A stretch of DNA of 57,091 nt from Candidatus Peribacteria bacterium. Its GTDB lineage: Bacteria > Patescibacteriota > Gracilibacteria > Absconditabacterales > Absconditicoccaceae. Positions within the stretch are counted from its first letter, which is position 1. Each line of letters starts with the position of its first letter. The DNA lies in contig JAISMG010000024.1 in the NCBI GenBank assembly GCA_031276875.1, forward strand, positions 1 to 57,091, given 5' to 3'. The position numbers and the translations under genes are program-made. Under the pieces are notes generated by a model, which had not been told where the DNA came from, ran no database searches, and saw only the letters and a program-made list of their open reading frames with translations. This document shows positions 41,585 through 53,076 of the stretch, in pieces.

Positions 41585-42757
41585 TTACTCAATCCTTGGA
41601 ATTTCCAGTTTATTATCTTTCAAAGTCAAAGGGTCTACCTCCGCGAGAATAAACGCTAACAACACCGTCGCATAACTTCCCGTTGGAAGTGAAAATTGCA
41701 AACATACATCGTCTCCTTCCCACTTCCATTGCAAATCATCTACTTGTACCCACAAAGGACGACGCACACCTCGAAGATGATACCTTTTACCTGCTTCCCA
41801 TAGCTGTTCATCATATGCAGCTAATGCAAAAAGTTGCTCTTCTCTCACGTTCGCTTTGCTTCATTTTGGAGCTACAAGTAAATTCCATCAAAGCATTGGT
41901 CCTGTAGGAAACCATTGCAACGTACTATTTCATCCAGAAGTCAGCTCATATTCCGTATGCAAATCGTCGGGAAATACACTCCACATTGCCTTGTCAGCAT
42001 TTTTCTGTTTCATTTGCTCATAGTCAAACGTTTTCACGCTTCCTTCCTGATAGATTCCTACTTGGGCTCACGTAGCATAATAACGATTGACCATAATATC
42101 TCCCGACAATAAATGTAATCCCTTTTCTCGCCTCATCATCGCATAAACATTAAAATACATACTCGCATATGCTTGCAACATAAACCTTAAATGATAATGT
42201 TCTCCTATATTTACTTGTTCATTGGTGGATTGATTGGTGAGTATGTTCTTTGCTTCCCAGAAATTTTTGTTTCTTTTTCAAAACCTCTGAGTTCAAAAAC
42301 AATTGGGAAATCCTTTTGTTTGCACGTTCTCTATATTTTTTTCAATCAGCATTTTTACGGGTTCACTAACAGTGGAAGTCGCTCTCAATCTCACTGTAAA
42401 TTTATTACCAGCATTTCCTCCTACTCTCAAAGGCTGTGTTCCTCGTGAAGTTTGTAGCACGTTTACTTGTTCATTTAAAACAGCTAAAAAAGCTGACTCT
42501 CCTCCTATTTGCTCTAGTTTTCTTTTGAAAAGGGAAATCCATTGTCTGGTGATACCTACTTTGTCCTTAAGCCCTGCAATACCGATATCTTCACGAGAAA
42601 GATGAAAAGAACGCTGAAGAAACTCCACTACTTCCATTGTCGTCAGATTTCTTTTTTCGATATATACATAAAATATATCCCCTTGTCCTGCTGGAAGTTG
42701 AGGAAGGAGTTCTTCTACAATAAAGTCTTCTGGTTGGTGTTTCACTTGAAAGAGCAT
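41585..42757 (-). CDS. truD: tRNA pseudouridine(13) synthase TruD
   Basis: The 390-aa product starts with FQVKHQPEDFIVEELLPQLP. The catalytic Asp lies in GIAGLKDKVGITRQWISL. The FPNCFGTQRFGKRN motif (family NYFG.QRFG, with TGA giving the Gly) and GLHLLSGDIMV follow. A C-terminal TGPMLGWNLLVAPKG and LRGVRRPLWVQVDDL match the TRUD domain end. It isomerises U13 in tRNA(Glu). Several Gly are TGA-coded, so without recoding only two unlinked fragments would be seen. It is divergent from dnaG with a 101-bp gap. Confidence 0.93.
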
Positions 42758-42858
42758 TGTGATGACAATACTATGTATTTTGTGTTGTAATTAAAGACAA
42801 AATACCTAGTGCATAAACATCTCTTGACACTCCACTAGCAAATCCTTATCCTAGCACT

Positions 42859-44643
42859 ATGTCCAAAGATAACTCCGTCATAGATGAAATTTTATCTCGC
42901 GTTGATATTGTCGACGTAGTCAGTCAATATGTTCCGCTCAAAAAATCAGGGACAAATTTTTCTGGATGTTGCCCATTTCATCACGAAAAAACGCCTTCTT
43001 TTATCGTTTCTCCTCAGAAACAGATTTTCAAATGTTTTGGCTGTGGAAAGGGAGGAAATGTGTTTGTTTTTATCCAAGAGATAGAAAAAATCGACTTTCG
43101 GGACGCTGTCAAACTTCTTGCCGAACGCAATCATATTGAAATGCCCACTTATCAAGCTTCAGGCGGTTATTTTCAGCGTTTTCAGGACGAAAAAGAAAAG
43201 ATGAAAAGAATGCACAAACTCGCTCAAGAATTTTTCGTAGAACACTTACAGCACCATCTGAACGCAATACAATATCTCAAAGAAACAAGAAAGCTGACCG
43301 ATGAAATTATTGCAGATTTCTGACTCTGATATGCTCCTGACAAATCCTATGAACTCTTGCAGTACCTGAGAAGTAAAGGTTTCACAGACGATGATTTGTT
43401 TCACGCCAGTTTAGCGAAAAAAAGTGCTAATAGTCCAGAACTTTACGCATTTTTTAGAAATAGAATTATGTTTCCGATTTATGACCTGATGAAAAATGTG
43501 ATTGGATTTACTGCCAGAAGTCTTGACCCCAACGACCAGCCAAAATATCTCAATAGCTCTGAACACAAAGCCTTTGAAAAATCCAAAATTCTGTACGGAC
43601 TTTCACACGCTAAATCTCATATTAACCAGTTTCAAAAGCTGATTGTCGTAGAAGGACAGATGGATGTCATCGGATTGCATAGACTCGGATTTCCTATCGG
43701 AGTGGCGACCAGTGGCACGGCATTGACCGAAGACCATATCAAAATTCTCAAAAGGCATACCGAACATTTGTATTTTCTGTTTGATAATGATACCGCAGGA
43801 CAGCAAGCAACGTTTAGAGCAATGAAACTCTGTTATCATCACAATCTTTTCCCAAAAATCGTGAATTTGCCACCAGAAACCAAAGATGTAGATGAACTCG
43901 CGAACCTTGAACACGGGAAAGAACGTTTTGAAAGCTGTTTACAGCAGGCACAAGACGGCTTTTTAGCTCTTTTTGACCAGATAAGAGCGAGTAGCGATAT
44001 GAGTTCTCCTATTGATAAACAAAAGCTGATTAACGCAATGTTTGAGCTGATTATTTCCGTAAGTAATCTCACCATTCAGGAACATTACAAACTGCTTTTG
44101 GCAGAGAAACTGGGATTTGCACCGGAAATCATCAAAGTACAATTTCAGAACTATAGAGCAGGGGAGGGAAAATTTCTCCTCAGACAACAGGAAAGACAAG
44201 AAACTTCTGCCAAACCCCCTTCCTACCAACCCCAAAGAGAAGCATTATTTGCTGCATTATTTTATCAGGGATTTTTGGAGAAACTACGAACTACGGAACA
44301 AGCACCCACAGAAGAAGCATTTGTGCAGGCTTTGCTCCAATTTGCCAACCAAATTGCGGTTGCCGTCCCAGAAAGTAGCATAGCAAAAGTGCTCACAGGA
44401 ACGCTCACCGAACCGGAAAAAGAAGAAATGAGTGCTTTACAACTGCGATGGGAAAAAGAATTGGGAGAACTCGGAGAAGAAACGACAAAAAAAGCTGTCC
44501 TTCAGAGAGTGATTTCCCCCAATAATCCCGGTCAGCCTTCTCCGATAATGGAATACTTCAAAATGGCGAGCAAAAGCCCCCATCTGAGCAATGAAGAAAA
44601 GATGCAATTGAATAAACTGAAAAACACGATTGGGAAAAAATAA
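42859..44643 (+). CDS. dnaG: DNA primase
   Basis: The 594-aa product synthesises RNA primers at the replication fork. The CHC2 zinc finger has C38, H41, C59 and C62 (CCPFHHEKTPSF, KCFGCGKGGN). The catalytic core includes YAFFRNRIMFPIYD and the Toprim domain with VVEGQMDVI and LFDNDTAGQQA. The C-terminal region (residues 390-594) is helical, as in the DnaB-interacting domain. One TGA (Gly) is at 43321. It ends 17 bp before the following lipoprotein gene, so the two could share a transcript. Confidence 0.96.
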
Positions 44644-44659
44644 CCCCTACCTTTATTTT

Positions 44660-46855
44660 ATGAGCTTTCATCGAATGAAATACTTCCTTTTTCTCCTCGC
44701 TCCTCTGTTGCTCCTCCTCAATGCAGGTTGCACGTCTACCACTACACCATCAACGCAACAGTTGCCACCACCACCCAATATTTTTTTCAATGAAACTAAC
44801 CTCCCAACAGGATTTGTAGCCCTGCTCCAAACTTTTTCTCCCGATACACTTCCTCACGCTCAGGAAATATTCCCTCCTGAACATATCAAAACTCCCATCA
44901 GAATGTTTACGTTTCAAGCGATTGACTTCGCCAATGCAGACTATCCTGAAGCAAAATTCCTTCCTGAACACTCTGACCTAAAAAATAGCTCGTTTCAGCT
45001 AATATTTTATAATGCATATCCTGTAGGACTTTTTCAAAGTCGAACTCCTTTAGGACAATACGGAGCAATCAATCAATACGGATATAATGATTACTATGTA
45101 CTACTTACTTCTGATGATAATCATTCTGAACCCCAAAAGACCCTCTACAAAAACTTTGAAGAAATAGCAACAGGAGTAGTTGACTACCGTCTTAATACCC
45201 AAAACCAACTTTACCTCGTCAAAAATGAAGGCGTGAACGACAAGGGACAGCCGCTCAACCTCATTCTCACCAAAGAAGGAAAACTTCTTGAGAAAATGCC
45301 AGCTACTTCAGGATACGTTAAACCTTTACTCTTTGATGAAAATGACCAACTCATTTATGCGGTTTCTGTGCTGGATAATGAAGAAGCATATGCCAATAGC
45401 ACGTATTTTCTGAAAAATGAACGCGGTGAAATCATTGACAGCTGGACAGGAAACTTTTTGGTAGGAACAGAAACCTATACCTTGCAAGCATTGGAAACTG
45501 GCTTTGCCATAGGGAGAAAGTATGATGAACGACCCAATGACATCGAAGAAAGCATTTCAACCATTACGCCAGAAATCCTTACTGAAGTACAGCAACAGGA
45601 AAAAACGCTGATGAAGTATTACCGCTTGATTGACCAACAGCACTTTGAAGAAGCCTATGCAATGCTGAAACAACCTCAGCTTTCTTTGGACGCATTTAGA
45701 AAGCAATGGAACAAGTACAATCTCGTAGATATTGACCGAATTGCTACCCCACTCATTTTTTTCAAAAGCTATCCCAGCACGAATACTCCGTATTTGGAAG
45801 GCATAGGACAATTAAATCAGTTTGAGGTAAGACTGTTTATGAGGACGCTTTCTGGAACTATTGAAATCAACAGAGAAATATTGCGTGTTTCTCCGAGCGG
45901 AATTGAATTGCTTGCATCTGAGCCAATGCCTATTTTCCACACCCTCAATACTCCAAAAATGCTTCTCGTACAGCTCTATTATCACCTCATCGCTAGTGAG
46001 AGATTTGAAGAAGCCTATCAAATGCAATATCGCCACAGCCAATCTTTGCAAGCATTTCAAGATACCTATAAAAATGTTCAAGGAATAGCTATCCATCAAA
46101 TGACCGATATGCGTACTCTTAGCAAAGAAGATTGGGAAAGTTCCAGCACAGATGATAAAGAAGAAGGAGAAGTACAACTGCTCATAGATTTCATCACTCC
46201 AAAAGGCAACGAGAGATACGCCATCCAGAAAGAAGTCCTCAACGGGAAAATCAAGCACCTTTCCAGTGAAGCTACTACCAAGTGATGTGTCTTTGTCTGT
46301 GGATATGGCTACAAACCTGTCATCTACCTTTATCCTCCTCAGCCAACAGAAATAAAAGTCTGACTATACCTTAAAGGTCAGCTTACCGTTGCTTATCCCG
46401 ACATCAGCGAAACCAACAACCGAACCGTCCTTGCTCATCCCGACGGAACATTAGTGAATAAAGCTGACGGAAAAGAATACTCTTACCTCTTCCGAGAAGG
46501 AACAATGCCAGACCCACGAACCATTACAGAAGGATTTGTGGTGAAAAATAAAGATACTGTCGCCTTTCTCCAAGATACCCTCGCCTATCTCTGACTAACT
46601 CCGAGAGAATACAACGAATTCATCGTGTATCGACGACCATTGATGAAACGCAACCCACGAAATCTGATTTCCTTTATGGGAGAAGCGTATACGAAACAAG
46701 CACCTTTAACCATCACGCCAACACCCGACAGTATCCAACGTGTCTTTATGGTCTTTCAAGGATTGAAGGAACCTATCGAAATCAAACAACAGCTTTTAAA
46801 ACCTTTTCAAAGAACCGGATTTGCTGTCATTGAACGGGGAGGAAGCGAACTCTAA
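44660..46855 (+). CDS. Large lipoprotein with KPVIYLYP domain
   Basis: The 731-aa product has a lipoprotein signal: hydrophobic stretch LFLLAPLLLLLNAGC, lipobox LNAGC near residue 26. The N-terminal half (residues 60-330) looks like a beta-propeller-like or WG-like region. It is followed by two copies of a helical NTF2-like module (YYRLIDQQHFEEAYAMLKQPQ; YYHLIASERFEEAYQMQYRH). The C-terminal part CGYGYKPVIYLYPPQPTEI, LTVAYPDI and HPDGTLVNKADGKEYSYLF matches a conserved domain found in many CPR and firmicute surface proteins, of unknown function. TGA encodes Gly at three places. ATG 44675 is an alternative start. The role is unknown; the surface location is well supported. Confidence 0.85.
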
Positions 46856-46911
46856 CACTTCTAACGAATACTACATACCACATCCAGCTTTATCATTTCT
46901 TAAATACAACT

Positions 46912-48051
46912 ATGCGAACCTTCATCAAAAACCTCTTCAAGCCCAAAGTAGCACCAATGAACATTATCCATCTGGACAAAAAAGCTCTGCTGGATAATTT
47001 CGTCTATCTCAAAACCTTGAAACCCCAAGCAAGACTTTTTCCCGTAGTGAAATCTAATGCTTACGGACACGGACTCGACCAAATTTTGCAAATCTACAAA
47101 AAAATTGACGTGCCATATCTGGTTGTAGATAGCTTCCCGGAATACAACATCATTGCACGCCACAGCAAACACCACATTTTGGTACTCGGCGAAACCTTTT
47201 CCCAAAATTACAAAGAATTTGACCTCAAAAGAACTACCTTTGCTGTATATAATGCGGAAACCTTGCACGGTTTAGCCAAATTGAAAAAAAAGCTGAATAT
47301 CCATCTCTTTTTGAATACGGGAATGAACAGAGAAGGAATTCAGCCTTCTAATCTCGTTAATATTCTGGAAACGCTCAAATCCTTTCCTCAGCTCACGGTA
47401 GAAGGCGTAATGTCGCATTTCCATAGTGCCGATAGCGTACAATCTACGGGAATGCAGGAACAAATCGAACAATTTAAAACAATGTATTATCAAATATTGG
47501 AATACGGACATACACCAAAATGGAGACACATTGGAGCCAGTGCAGGATTATTGAAAATGGAAGATGATTTTTTCAATGCTTATCGTCCGTGATTGGCATT
47601 GTACGGCTACAATCCCTTGTCGCCAGAGGATACCGCCTTTGAAAAGGGTGAGAAATTGCAACCAGCTTTATCACTTTCTAGTGTCATTGTAGCGTTAAAC
47701 CAGCTGGAGAAAGGGGAAATCGTCAGCTACAACGGACAATGGGAAAATCAGCAAGCTCAGCAAATCACTGCAACAGTTCCTTTTGGATATGCTGAAGGAT
47801 TGCCTAGAAAGCTGAGTGGAAAACTCTTTTTTCGCTGGAATAAAGAACTTGTTCCACAGATTTGAACGATTTGTATGAACTTATGCTGTTGTCTAGGAAA
47901 TGAAAAAATGCAGATTGGAGAGAGGGTTTGGATTATTGAAAGAGAGAAAAATACTCCTTTGAGTATCGCTCATCTTGCTCGTGAAACCGACACCATTCCA
48001 TATGAAATGTTGGTGAGACTGGAGAAAGGGATTAGGAGAGAAATTGGGTAA
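46912..48051 (+). CDS. alr: Alanine racemase
   Basis: The 379-aa PLP enzyme makes D-Ala for peptidoglycan. The PLP lysine is in FPVVKSNAYGHGLDQ (about residue 47). Family motifs: NTGMNREGI, GVMSHFHSAD, WRHIGASAG, AYRPGLALYGYNP (Gly by TGA), and the catalytic Tyr in VPFGYAEGLPR. The C-terminus reads GTICMNLCCCLGNEK then GERVWII and ETDTIPYEML; the usual CMDQ/CMNL..D segment has three Cys in a row, which is odd but keeps the frame. The N-terminal 15 residues are basic. Two TGA codons. It follows the lipoprotein gene by 56 bp. Confidence 0.94.
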
Positions 48052-48062
48052 TAAACAAAACT

Positions 48063-48113
48063 CTAGGATATTCTAAATAAAATACCCTAGCTAAATTTTA
48101 TTTTTATTAGTTT
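48063..48113 (+). repeat. 51-bp direct repeat, copy 1
   Basis: 50 of 51 bp are identical to 51346-51396, in the same orientation. The first 28 nt are themselves an imperfect palindrome (CTAGG-TATT / AATA-CCTAG). The two copies bracket the pilin pair and glyA. Apart from this repeat and a candidate promoter, the 48052-48673 gap holds nothing recognisable. Confidence 0.85.
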
Positions 48114-48574
48114 AATCAATTGTATTTTAATTTCAAATTTTGATTTACCATATCTGAACTCACATTCTTTGAGATGCAGAGCAAAGTTCTTACGAACACA
48201 ATTGAATTTTTTTGTGAATGACCAAAAGTTTTTCTATTCAGTTGATATGCTATCAATTTCATTTACTAAATCCATTTTCTCAGTGATTAACTCTACAATG
48301 TTTATTATATCAGATATCTACTAATCCATAGTATCTATGAACAAATGAACAAACCTCTTTTTTTGCAGAAGTATTAGATAACGAAAGATTTGAAGTAGTG
48401 AAGAAATGATTACAAAAAGCAGTAAAGAGATTGAGTTAAAAAATTTCATTTTAACGACTTTTTGTATCTTCAATGTAGTAATAAGACATTATCAAAAACA
48501 CTAGTCTTAATCTGTAAAATATCGTAATAAAAATAAAAAAGATAAAAAAAGTCCCAAAAAAAGTAATAAAAAAT

Positions 48575-48602
48575 TTGCAAAATAAAATTTTTTATATACA
48601 AT
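48575..48602 (+). promoter_or_regulatory. Candidate promoter of the pilin pair
   Basis: TTGCAA (48575-48580), a 16-bp AT-only spacer and TACAAT (48597-48602), about 70 nt before ATG 48674. The match to a sigma-70 type promoter is fair, but the surrounding DNA is so AT-rich that chance occurrence is likely. Confidence 0.35.
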
Positions 48603-48673
48603 ATACAGTATCAGATTAGTTGAAGACTTTTATTCCTTCACTAATCGCTTTTATCCTTTATATACTTATAGAA

Positions 48674-49120
48674 ATGAAAAAAACAATGTATGGTCTTTTA
48701 TTAGGTTTCGTGGCTCTCTTTGGTGTGGCTACAGTGGTTCCTGCTTTGGCTCAAGGTGGAGCAGGTGGAGAACCTGATTACTCTTCATTTGGTAATTCTA
48801 CTACTTCTTTTAACGATTCGGTAAAAACTAACACAAGTGGTATTGGAGTAAGTGGAGCTGGAGAGAATAAAGGAGCTGGTATTATTGATGTTATCAAAAG
48901 AGCTTTGAACTGGGGACTAAGTATCCTTGGATTTGTAGCACTTGTACTTTGTCTGTATGGTGGATTTATCATTACGACTGCAGCTGGTGATGATGGTAAA
49001 GTAAAAAAAGGAAGAACAATCTTGACGCAAGCAGGTATTGGACTAGCAGTAATTGCACTTTCTGCCTTGATTGTTAACCTTATCTTCTATGTTATTGGTT
49101 GATCAACTTCGTGAGTTTAA
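48674..49120 (+). CDS. VirB2/TrbC-like small membrane protein 1
   Basis: The 148-aa product has a signal peptide (residues 1-25, ending VVPALAQ), a Gly/Ser/Asn-rich stretch (residues 26-70), then two hydrophobic helices (IKRALNWGLSILGFVALVLCLYGGFI and GIGLAVIALSALIVNLIFYVIG) separated by the charged loop AAGDDGKVKKGRTILT. This hairpin with a GxxxKVKKG loop is the TrbC/VirB2 pilin pattern common in CPR genomes. ATG 48674 is preferred to the upstream in-frame start at 48620, which would add a second hydrophobic leader. Two TGA codons fall near the end (VIGGSTSGV). 24 bp before its paralog. Confidence 0.85.
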
Positions 49121-49144
49121 TTTTACTTCACAAATAAAAATCTA

Positions 49145-49537
49145 ATGAAACAATTCTTTTGACGACTTCTTGGAGGAGTTTTCACACTTACTATACTACT
49201 TCCTCTTTCCGCTTCTGCTCAATGATTTTGAGATACAACATATGTGGAAGGAATTGGTGTAGCAGGAGCTAGAGATGGTGATAATCCGTGAGCAAGTGAT
49301 GGCTTAATTCAAGTTATCAAAAATGCTATCAACTGGGCATTAAGTATCCTTGGTTTAATCGCTTTAGTATTATGTCTATATGCTGGGTTTCTTATTACAA
49401 CAGCTGCTGGAGATGACGGTAAAGTGAAAAAAGGTACTGGTATTATAAAAAATGCAGCTATTGGATTAGCAGTAATTGCCCTCTCTGCCTTGATTGTCAA
49501 TCTCATCTTCTATGTTATCAAAGGAGCCACTGGATAA
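49145..49537 (+). CDS. VirB2/TrbC-like small membrane protein 2
   Basis: 130-aa paralog of the preceding gene: signal peptide (residues 1-25, ..LLPLSASAQ), short linker rich in TGA-coded Gly (QGFGDTTY, NPGASDG), and the same two-helix hairpin (INWALSILGLIALVLCLYAGFL; AAGDDGKVKKGTGI; IGLAVIALSALIVNLIFYVI). The C-terminal halves of the two proteins are about 80 percent alike, while the N-terminal linkers differ. The linker is invisible under a standard code. The pair is closed by a strong terminator. Confidence 0.85.
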
Positions 49538-49556
49538 TTTCTCTTATATGCAATAC

Positions 49557-49608
49557 TAAAAATCAGACTACATTTTCTTTGAAAAGAAAACATAGGCTGA
49601 TTTTTTGT
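49557..49608 (+). terminator. Strong terminator after the pilin pair
   Basis: AAAATCAG..CTA..ATTTTCTTT, a GAAA loop, AGAAAACATAGGCTGATTTTTTG: a stem of about 20 bp with one or two mismatches followed by a T run, 20 nt downstream of the TAA. Confidence 0.85.
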
Positions 49609-49669
49609 TTCAATACATTTTTATTATCTTCTCTACAAGATAACTAATGATTAGAAAACACAAATTTTC

Positions 49670-50956
49670 TTACCTAATACTCGGCACGGGATACGAACCA
49701 CAAAACTCCTTTACTTCCTCTCTCAGTTGTGCCAATTTCTCTTCATCATTTGTTGCCAATAACGCCTGATGAATAAACGACGCTATCTTTTTCGTTCAGC
49801 TTTCTTTTACTCCTCTAGTGGTCATTGCAGGCATTCCAATGCGTAATCCACTCGGTCTAAACGGCGGATTAGGGTCATCAGGAATAGTGGACTTAGAGGT
49901 AGAAATTCCAATCTTATCTAACGTCCTTTCTGCGATGGCACCATTTCGTTGCGTTCACGAAAAATCCACAATCACCATATGATTATCCGTTCCTCCAGTA
50001 ACTAAAGTATAGCCATATGCAAGTAGTTCAGAAGCGAGTAATTTCGCATTAACCAATGTCTGTTGAGCATAGTCAAAAAAGGAAGAAGTCTGAGCTTCTT
50101 TGAGTGCGACGGCAATTGCAACGATAGTATTCATATGAGGTCCTCCTTGCATTCACGGAAATACTGCTCTATCTATTCTCGTAGGAATATGTTCAATCGT
50201 ATCTTCAGGTTTTTTCAAAGGATTGGAAACAGTACCTTTGGAAAGTAGCAATGCTCCTCTGGGTCAGCGAAGAGATTTGTGGGTTGTAGTCATTACTGCG
50301 TGAAATCCATAATCAAACGGATTTTTCAAGATTCCCGTAGCGACAAATCCTCCAATATGAGAAATATCTGCATACAAAATAGCTCAGCTTTCTTTGGCTA
50401 TTTCAGCAAATTTATCATATTCCAATTCTCTAGGGTAAGCACTAAATCCAGCGAGAATGACTTTGGGGTTCAACTCGCGAGCTAAATCACGCACTTGAGC
50501 AAAATCTATTTTTCCATTTGGCAATGTTTTGTATCTCTGAAAATTAAACACTTTGGAAAAAAACGTCACCGGTGCTCCGTGCGTAAGATGTCCTCCGTGG
50601 GTCAAATCCATTCCCAAAATGGTATCACCTGGTTGCATTACCGCAGAATAAAACGCCAAATTGGCTGCCGCCCCAGAAAGAGCTTGCACATTGGCGTGGT
50701 CAGATTTAAAAAGCTGTTTAGCTCTTTGAATAGCAAGTGTTTCAATAGTATCGGTGTATTCTTGCCCACCATAATATCTTTTGCCAGGAAATCCTTCGGA
50801 ATATTTATTGGCAAAAACGGAAGACTGAACAGCAAGAACCGCAGGGGATTGGTAATTTTCACTTGCGATAAGTTCCATTCCTTCGGATTGTCTGCGTTGT
50901 TCGTTTTCAATGGCAGTTCGGATTTCTGGGTCTGTGGTAGAAAGGGGAGTAGACAT
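49670..50956 (-). CDS. glyA: Serine hydroxymethyltransferase
   Basis: The 428-aa PLP enzyme interconverts Ser and Gly with tetrahydrofolate, giving one-carbon units. Motifs: [74 protein letters not shown] with the PLP lysine, [12 protein letters not shown] (Gly of FPG is TGA), [17 protein letters not shown]. Length and C-terminus ([11 protein letters not shown]) are typical. It is convergent with the pilin pair. In a genome that uses three glycine codon families (GGN plus TGA), glycine supply is a sensible need; that link is inference. Confidence 0.96.
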
Positions 50957-51225
50957 CGGCAGAAGAAAAAAGAATAAAAAAGCTGATTACTATGCTTATA
51001 AACTAATCGTATCCGTTTTCAAGGGAAAATGTATTATAGAAAATCCCACCCTAATAGAAATCTAAGGTAGGACCAAACTTTATTTTTTAATATAAATTAT
51101 ACCAAATTATTTTCGGAGCCAACTTATCACACTTGTACCCCAAAATAGGACACAAAACAACAAAAAAATATAACTTTTATTTATAATGTCTCCGATAGCA
51201 AATTTTCCTACCAGAAACGCACATA

Positions 51226-51265
51226 ATAAAATGGCTTCTCCTATTATAAATAGGAGACATTTTAT
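51226..51265. repeat. 40-bp intergenic hairpin
   Basis: ATAAAATG (51226-51233) + TCTCCTAT (51237-51244) pair with ATAGGAGA (51250-51257) + CATTTTAT (51258-51265): a 16-bp stem with a 3-nt bulge and a 5-nt loop. No T run follows on either side, so it is not a classical terminator. Confidence 0.65.
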
Positions 51266-51345
51266 ATCATTTATCTTTCTATGGAGTTTTTTTTAATTCT
51301 TTTATTCCATTTTTTATTCCATTTTTTTTCTTATTTTTTAAAATT

Positions 51346-51396
51346 CTAGGATATTCTAAATAAAATACCCTAGCTAAATTTCATTTTTATTAGTTT
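51346..51396 (+). repeat. 51-bp direct repeat, copy 2
   Basis: Same sequence and orientation as 48063-48113, with a single T/C difference. It lies between glyA and the HExxH lipoprotein gene. The internal CTAGG/CCTAG palindrome is intact in both. Confidence 0.85.
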
Positions 51397-51434
51397 TATA
51401 TCAATTACCTACTAATGTTGCCACTTAGAAAAAA

Positions 51435-52688
51435 CTAATCCAAGAGAGGTTTTATCTTTTCAAAGAGTGCAGGATTTTCCGTTTGAAGTTGTTCCAACAG
51501 AAGATTATAAATGGCAACATCCTGCTGTTTATATTGTTTAAACATATTGAGAATATTTTCTATTTGTTCAGGAGTCAGTTCTTTCCCTTTATCTGCAAGA
51601 CGAGCATACTCATCTTTCATTTGTGTACTTACAACGACAACATCCTGAGGAGTAGTTTCTTTCTCCAAATAACGTGCTAAAAATTCCATTGCACTCGTAG
51701 AAGTTTTCATTGTTTCCTCTTTTCGACCAGTTTGTCCTATATGGTCAAGCAATATTCCTGCTATTCCTCCTAGTAGATATCCTTCATTAACAGCACCAAC
51801 CCAATCTATCACCTTAACGGTCGGAGCAATTTTTCAATATACATAATACACATCGTCAATGGTTTGTATCGTCGGATATCAGACTTTTAGAGAACTAATA
51901 AGTTCAAAATAATAAGCTGACCCTTCTAACGTATCCCATTGGTGAGTAATGGTTGCATCTTGAGGAAATGCTTTCTCATAAGCACGATAGGTCGCTACAG
52001 CTTTTTTAAGATATGCAAGCTCTGTTTGTGGAGAAGAGAAAGCCGATAATAGTTGTTGGATAATGACTGCTCTAGCTGCTCTTGCTTCATAGGCATCTAG
52101 TAATTCATTTCTTTCTTTATCAGCGAGGTTCGTAGGAGTGTTTCGTTTCGATTGTTCTTCTTTGTGAAAGAGTTCGTGTACATAGGTAATGAATAAGTCA
52201 TAGGTCCCTAAATGGGCATATCTTTCAAAAGAAGAAGGATTTTTGAGCCTAGCTTCATTGAGGGTCAATACTATCCCTTTCTCTCCTTCCTTGGAGAAAT
52301 ATATAAACTCTGTATCATAGCCTACAGTTTTTCAGTAGGTGTCAGCCTCTGCTATAGTAATGGAAGTATAGGTTCCATCTGGCTGAACTTTTCGAGCTTT
52401 GGTTCTCTCCATATTCACAACGATAGCAACGAAATCTTTCACAGCATTATCTGGTCGTAGCGTTGGTGCTAACGAAGCATATTGTTTAATTTGCTGAGCA
52501 AATACAGGCATAAAATCTTCAGGAGTAGTTGGTTGAGTTCTACATTGTACCCCAATACAAGTATTCTCTACAGCAGAAGAAGGTCACTGAGAGAGTGGAG
52601 GTGTGGGACTTGAAGGTTTTCAACACCCAGAAAGAAATAAAAAGCTGGTCATCAACGAAATCATCAGTAAAGCGTAGTAGTTCATCAT
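51435..52688 (-). CDS. Lipoprotein with HExxH metalloprotease motif
   Basis: The 417-aa product has a lipoprotein signal (MTSFLFLSGC, lipobox LSGC near residue 20) and a Pro/Ser linker. At about residues 150-160 there is the zinc motif YVHELFHKEE (HExxH), and about 70 residues later the LEGSAYYFELISSL stretch, whose Glu could be the third ligand, as in gluzincins. The remainder is helical (LLEQLQTENPALFEKIKPLLD). Four or five TGA codons encode Gly, including the Gly directly after the lipobox Cys. Start ATG 52686-52688 (a second ATG follows). Function inferred: cell-surface peptidase. Family not named. Confidence 0.75.
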
Positions 52689-53076
52689 CAGTAATAGAAA
52701 TAAGAGTAAAAATCCGTGTTCGGCCTTCCTTATAATGATTTGGTAAGCATTTGCAAGAGTAAATGAAATCAATGTGTCCTGTTTCATAAAATAGACGGTA
52801 CACTATTACATATAATGATAAACATTAAATATGTCTAAAGAAAGAGGGTAAAAATGTCTTCTTAATACATATTTTTTATTGATAACCAAAAATTATCAGA
52901 TTTAATCTCTTAAAAATTCTTCTGCTAACCAATGTATAGCACAAAATAAAAACATTCATTTGCAATCATCTTCAACATCCATACAACCCTCAATGTGAAC
53001 AATGCAAACAGGGCTTGTTTCCACAACATTTAATTTTTTTTCTTCTCTTTTTACCTCTTGTACTTCACGAAATATA
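52689..53076. other. Divergent intergenic region upstream of ftsA
   Basis: 388 bp with no credible gene in code 25. It must contain promoters for the lipoprotein gene and the ftsA cluster. The last 60 nt before ATG 53077 are a pyrimidine tract ending AATATAATG. Confidence 0.4.

Larger units (their letters stand above)
50957..51434. other. Intergenic region with hairpin and repeat
   Basis: 478 bp, very AT-rich, no gene. It holds the 51226-51265 hairpin and the second 51-bp repeat, and a TTTATTCCATTTTTTATTCCATTTTTT-like stretch (51300-51340) that repeats ATTCCATTTTT twice. Confidence 0.5.

Noticed and set aside
49670-50956. tRNA-like or RNA gene signal near GGATACGAACC at about 49690
   Set aside because: It is part of the glyA coding end and has no cloverleaf.
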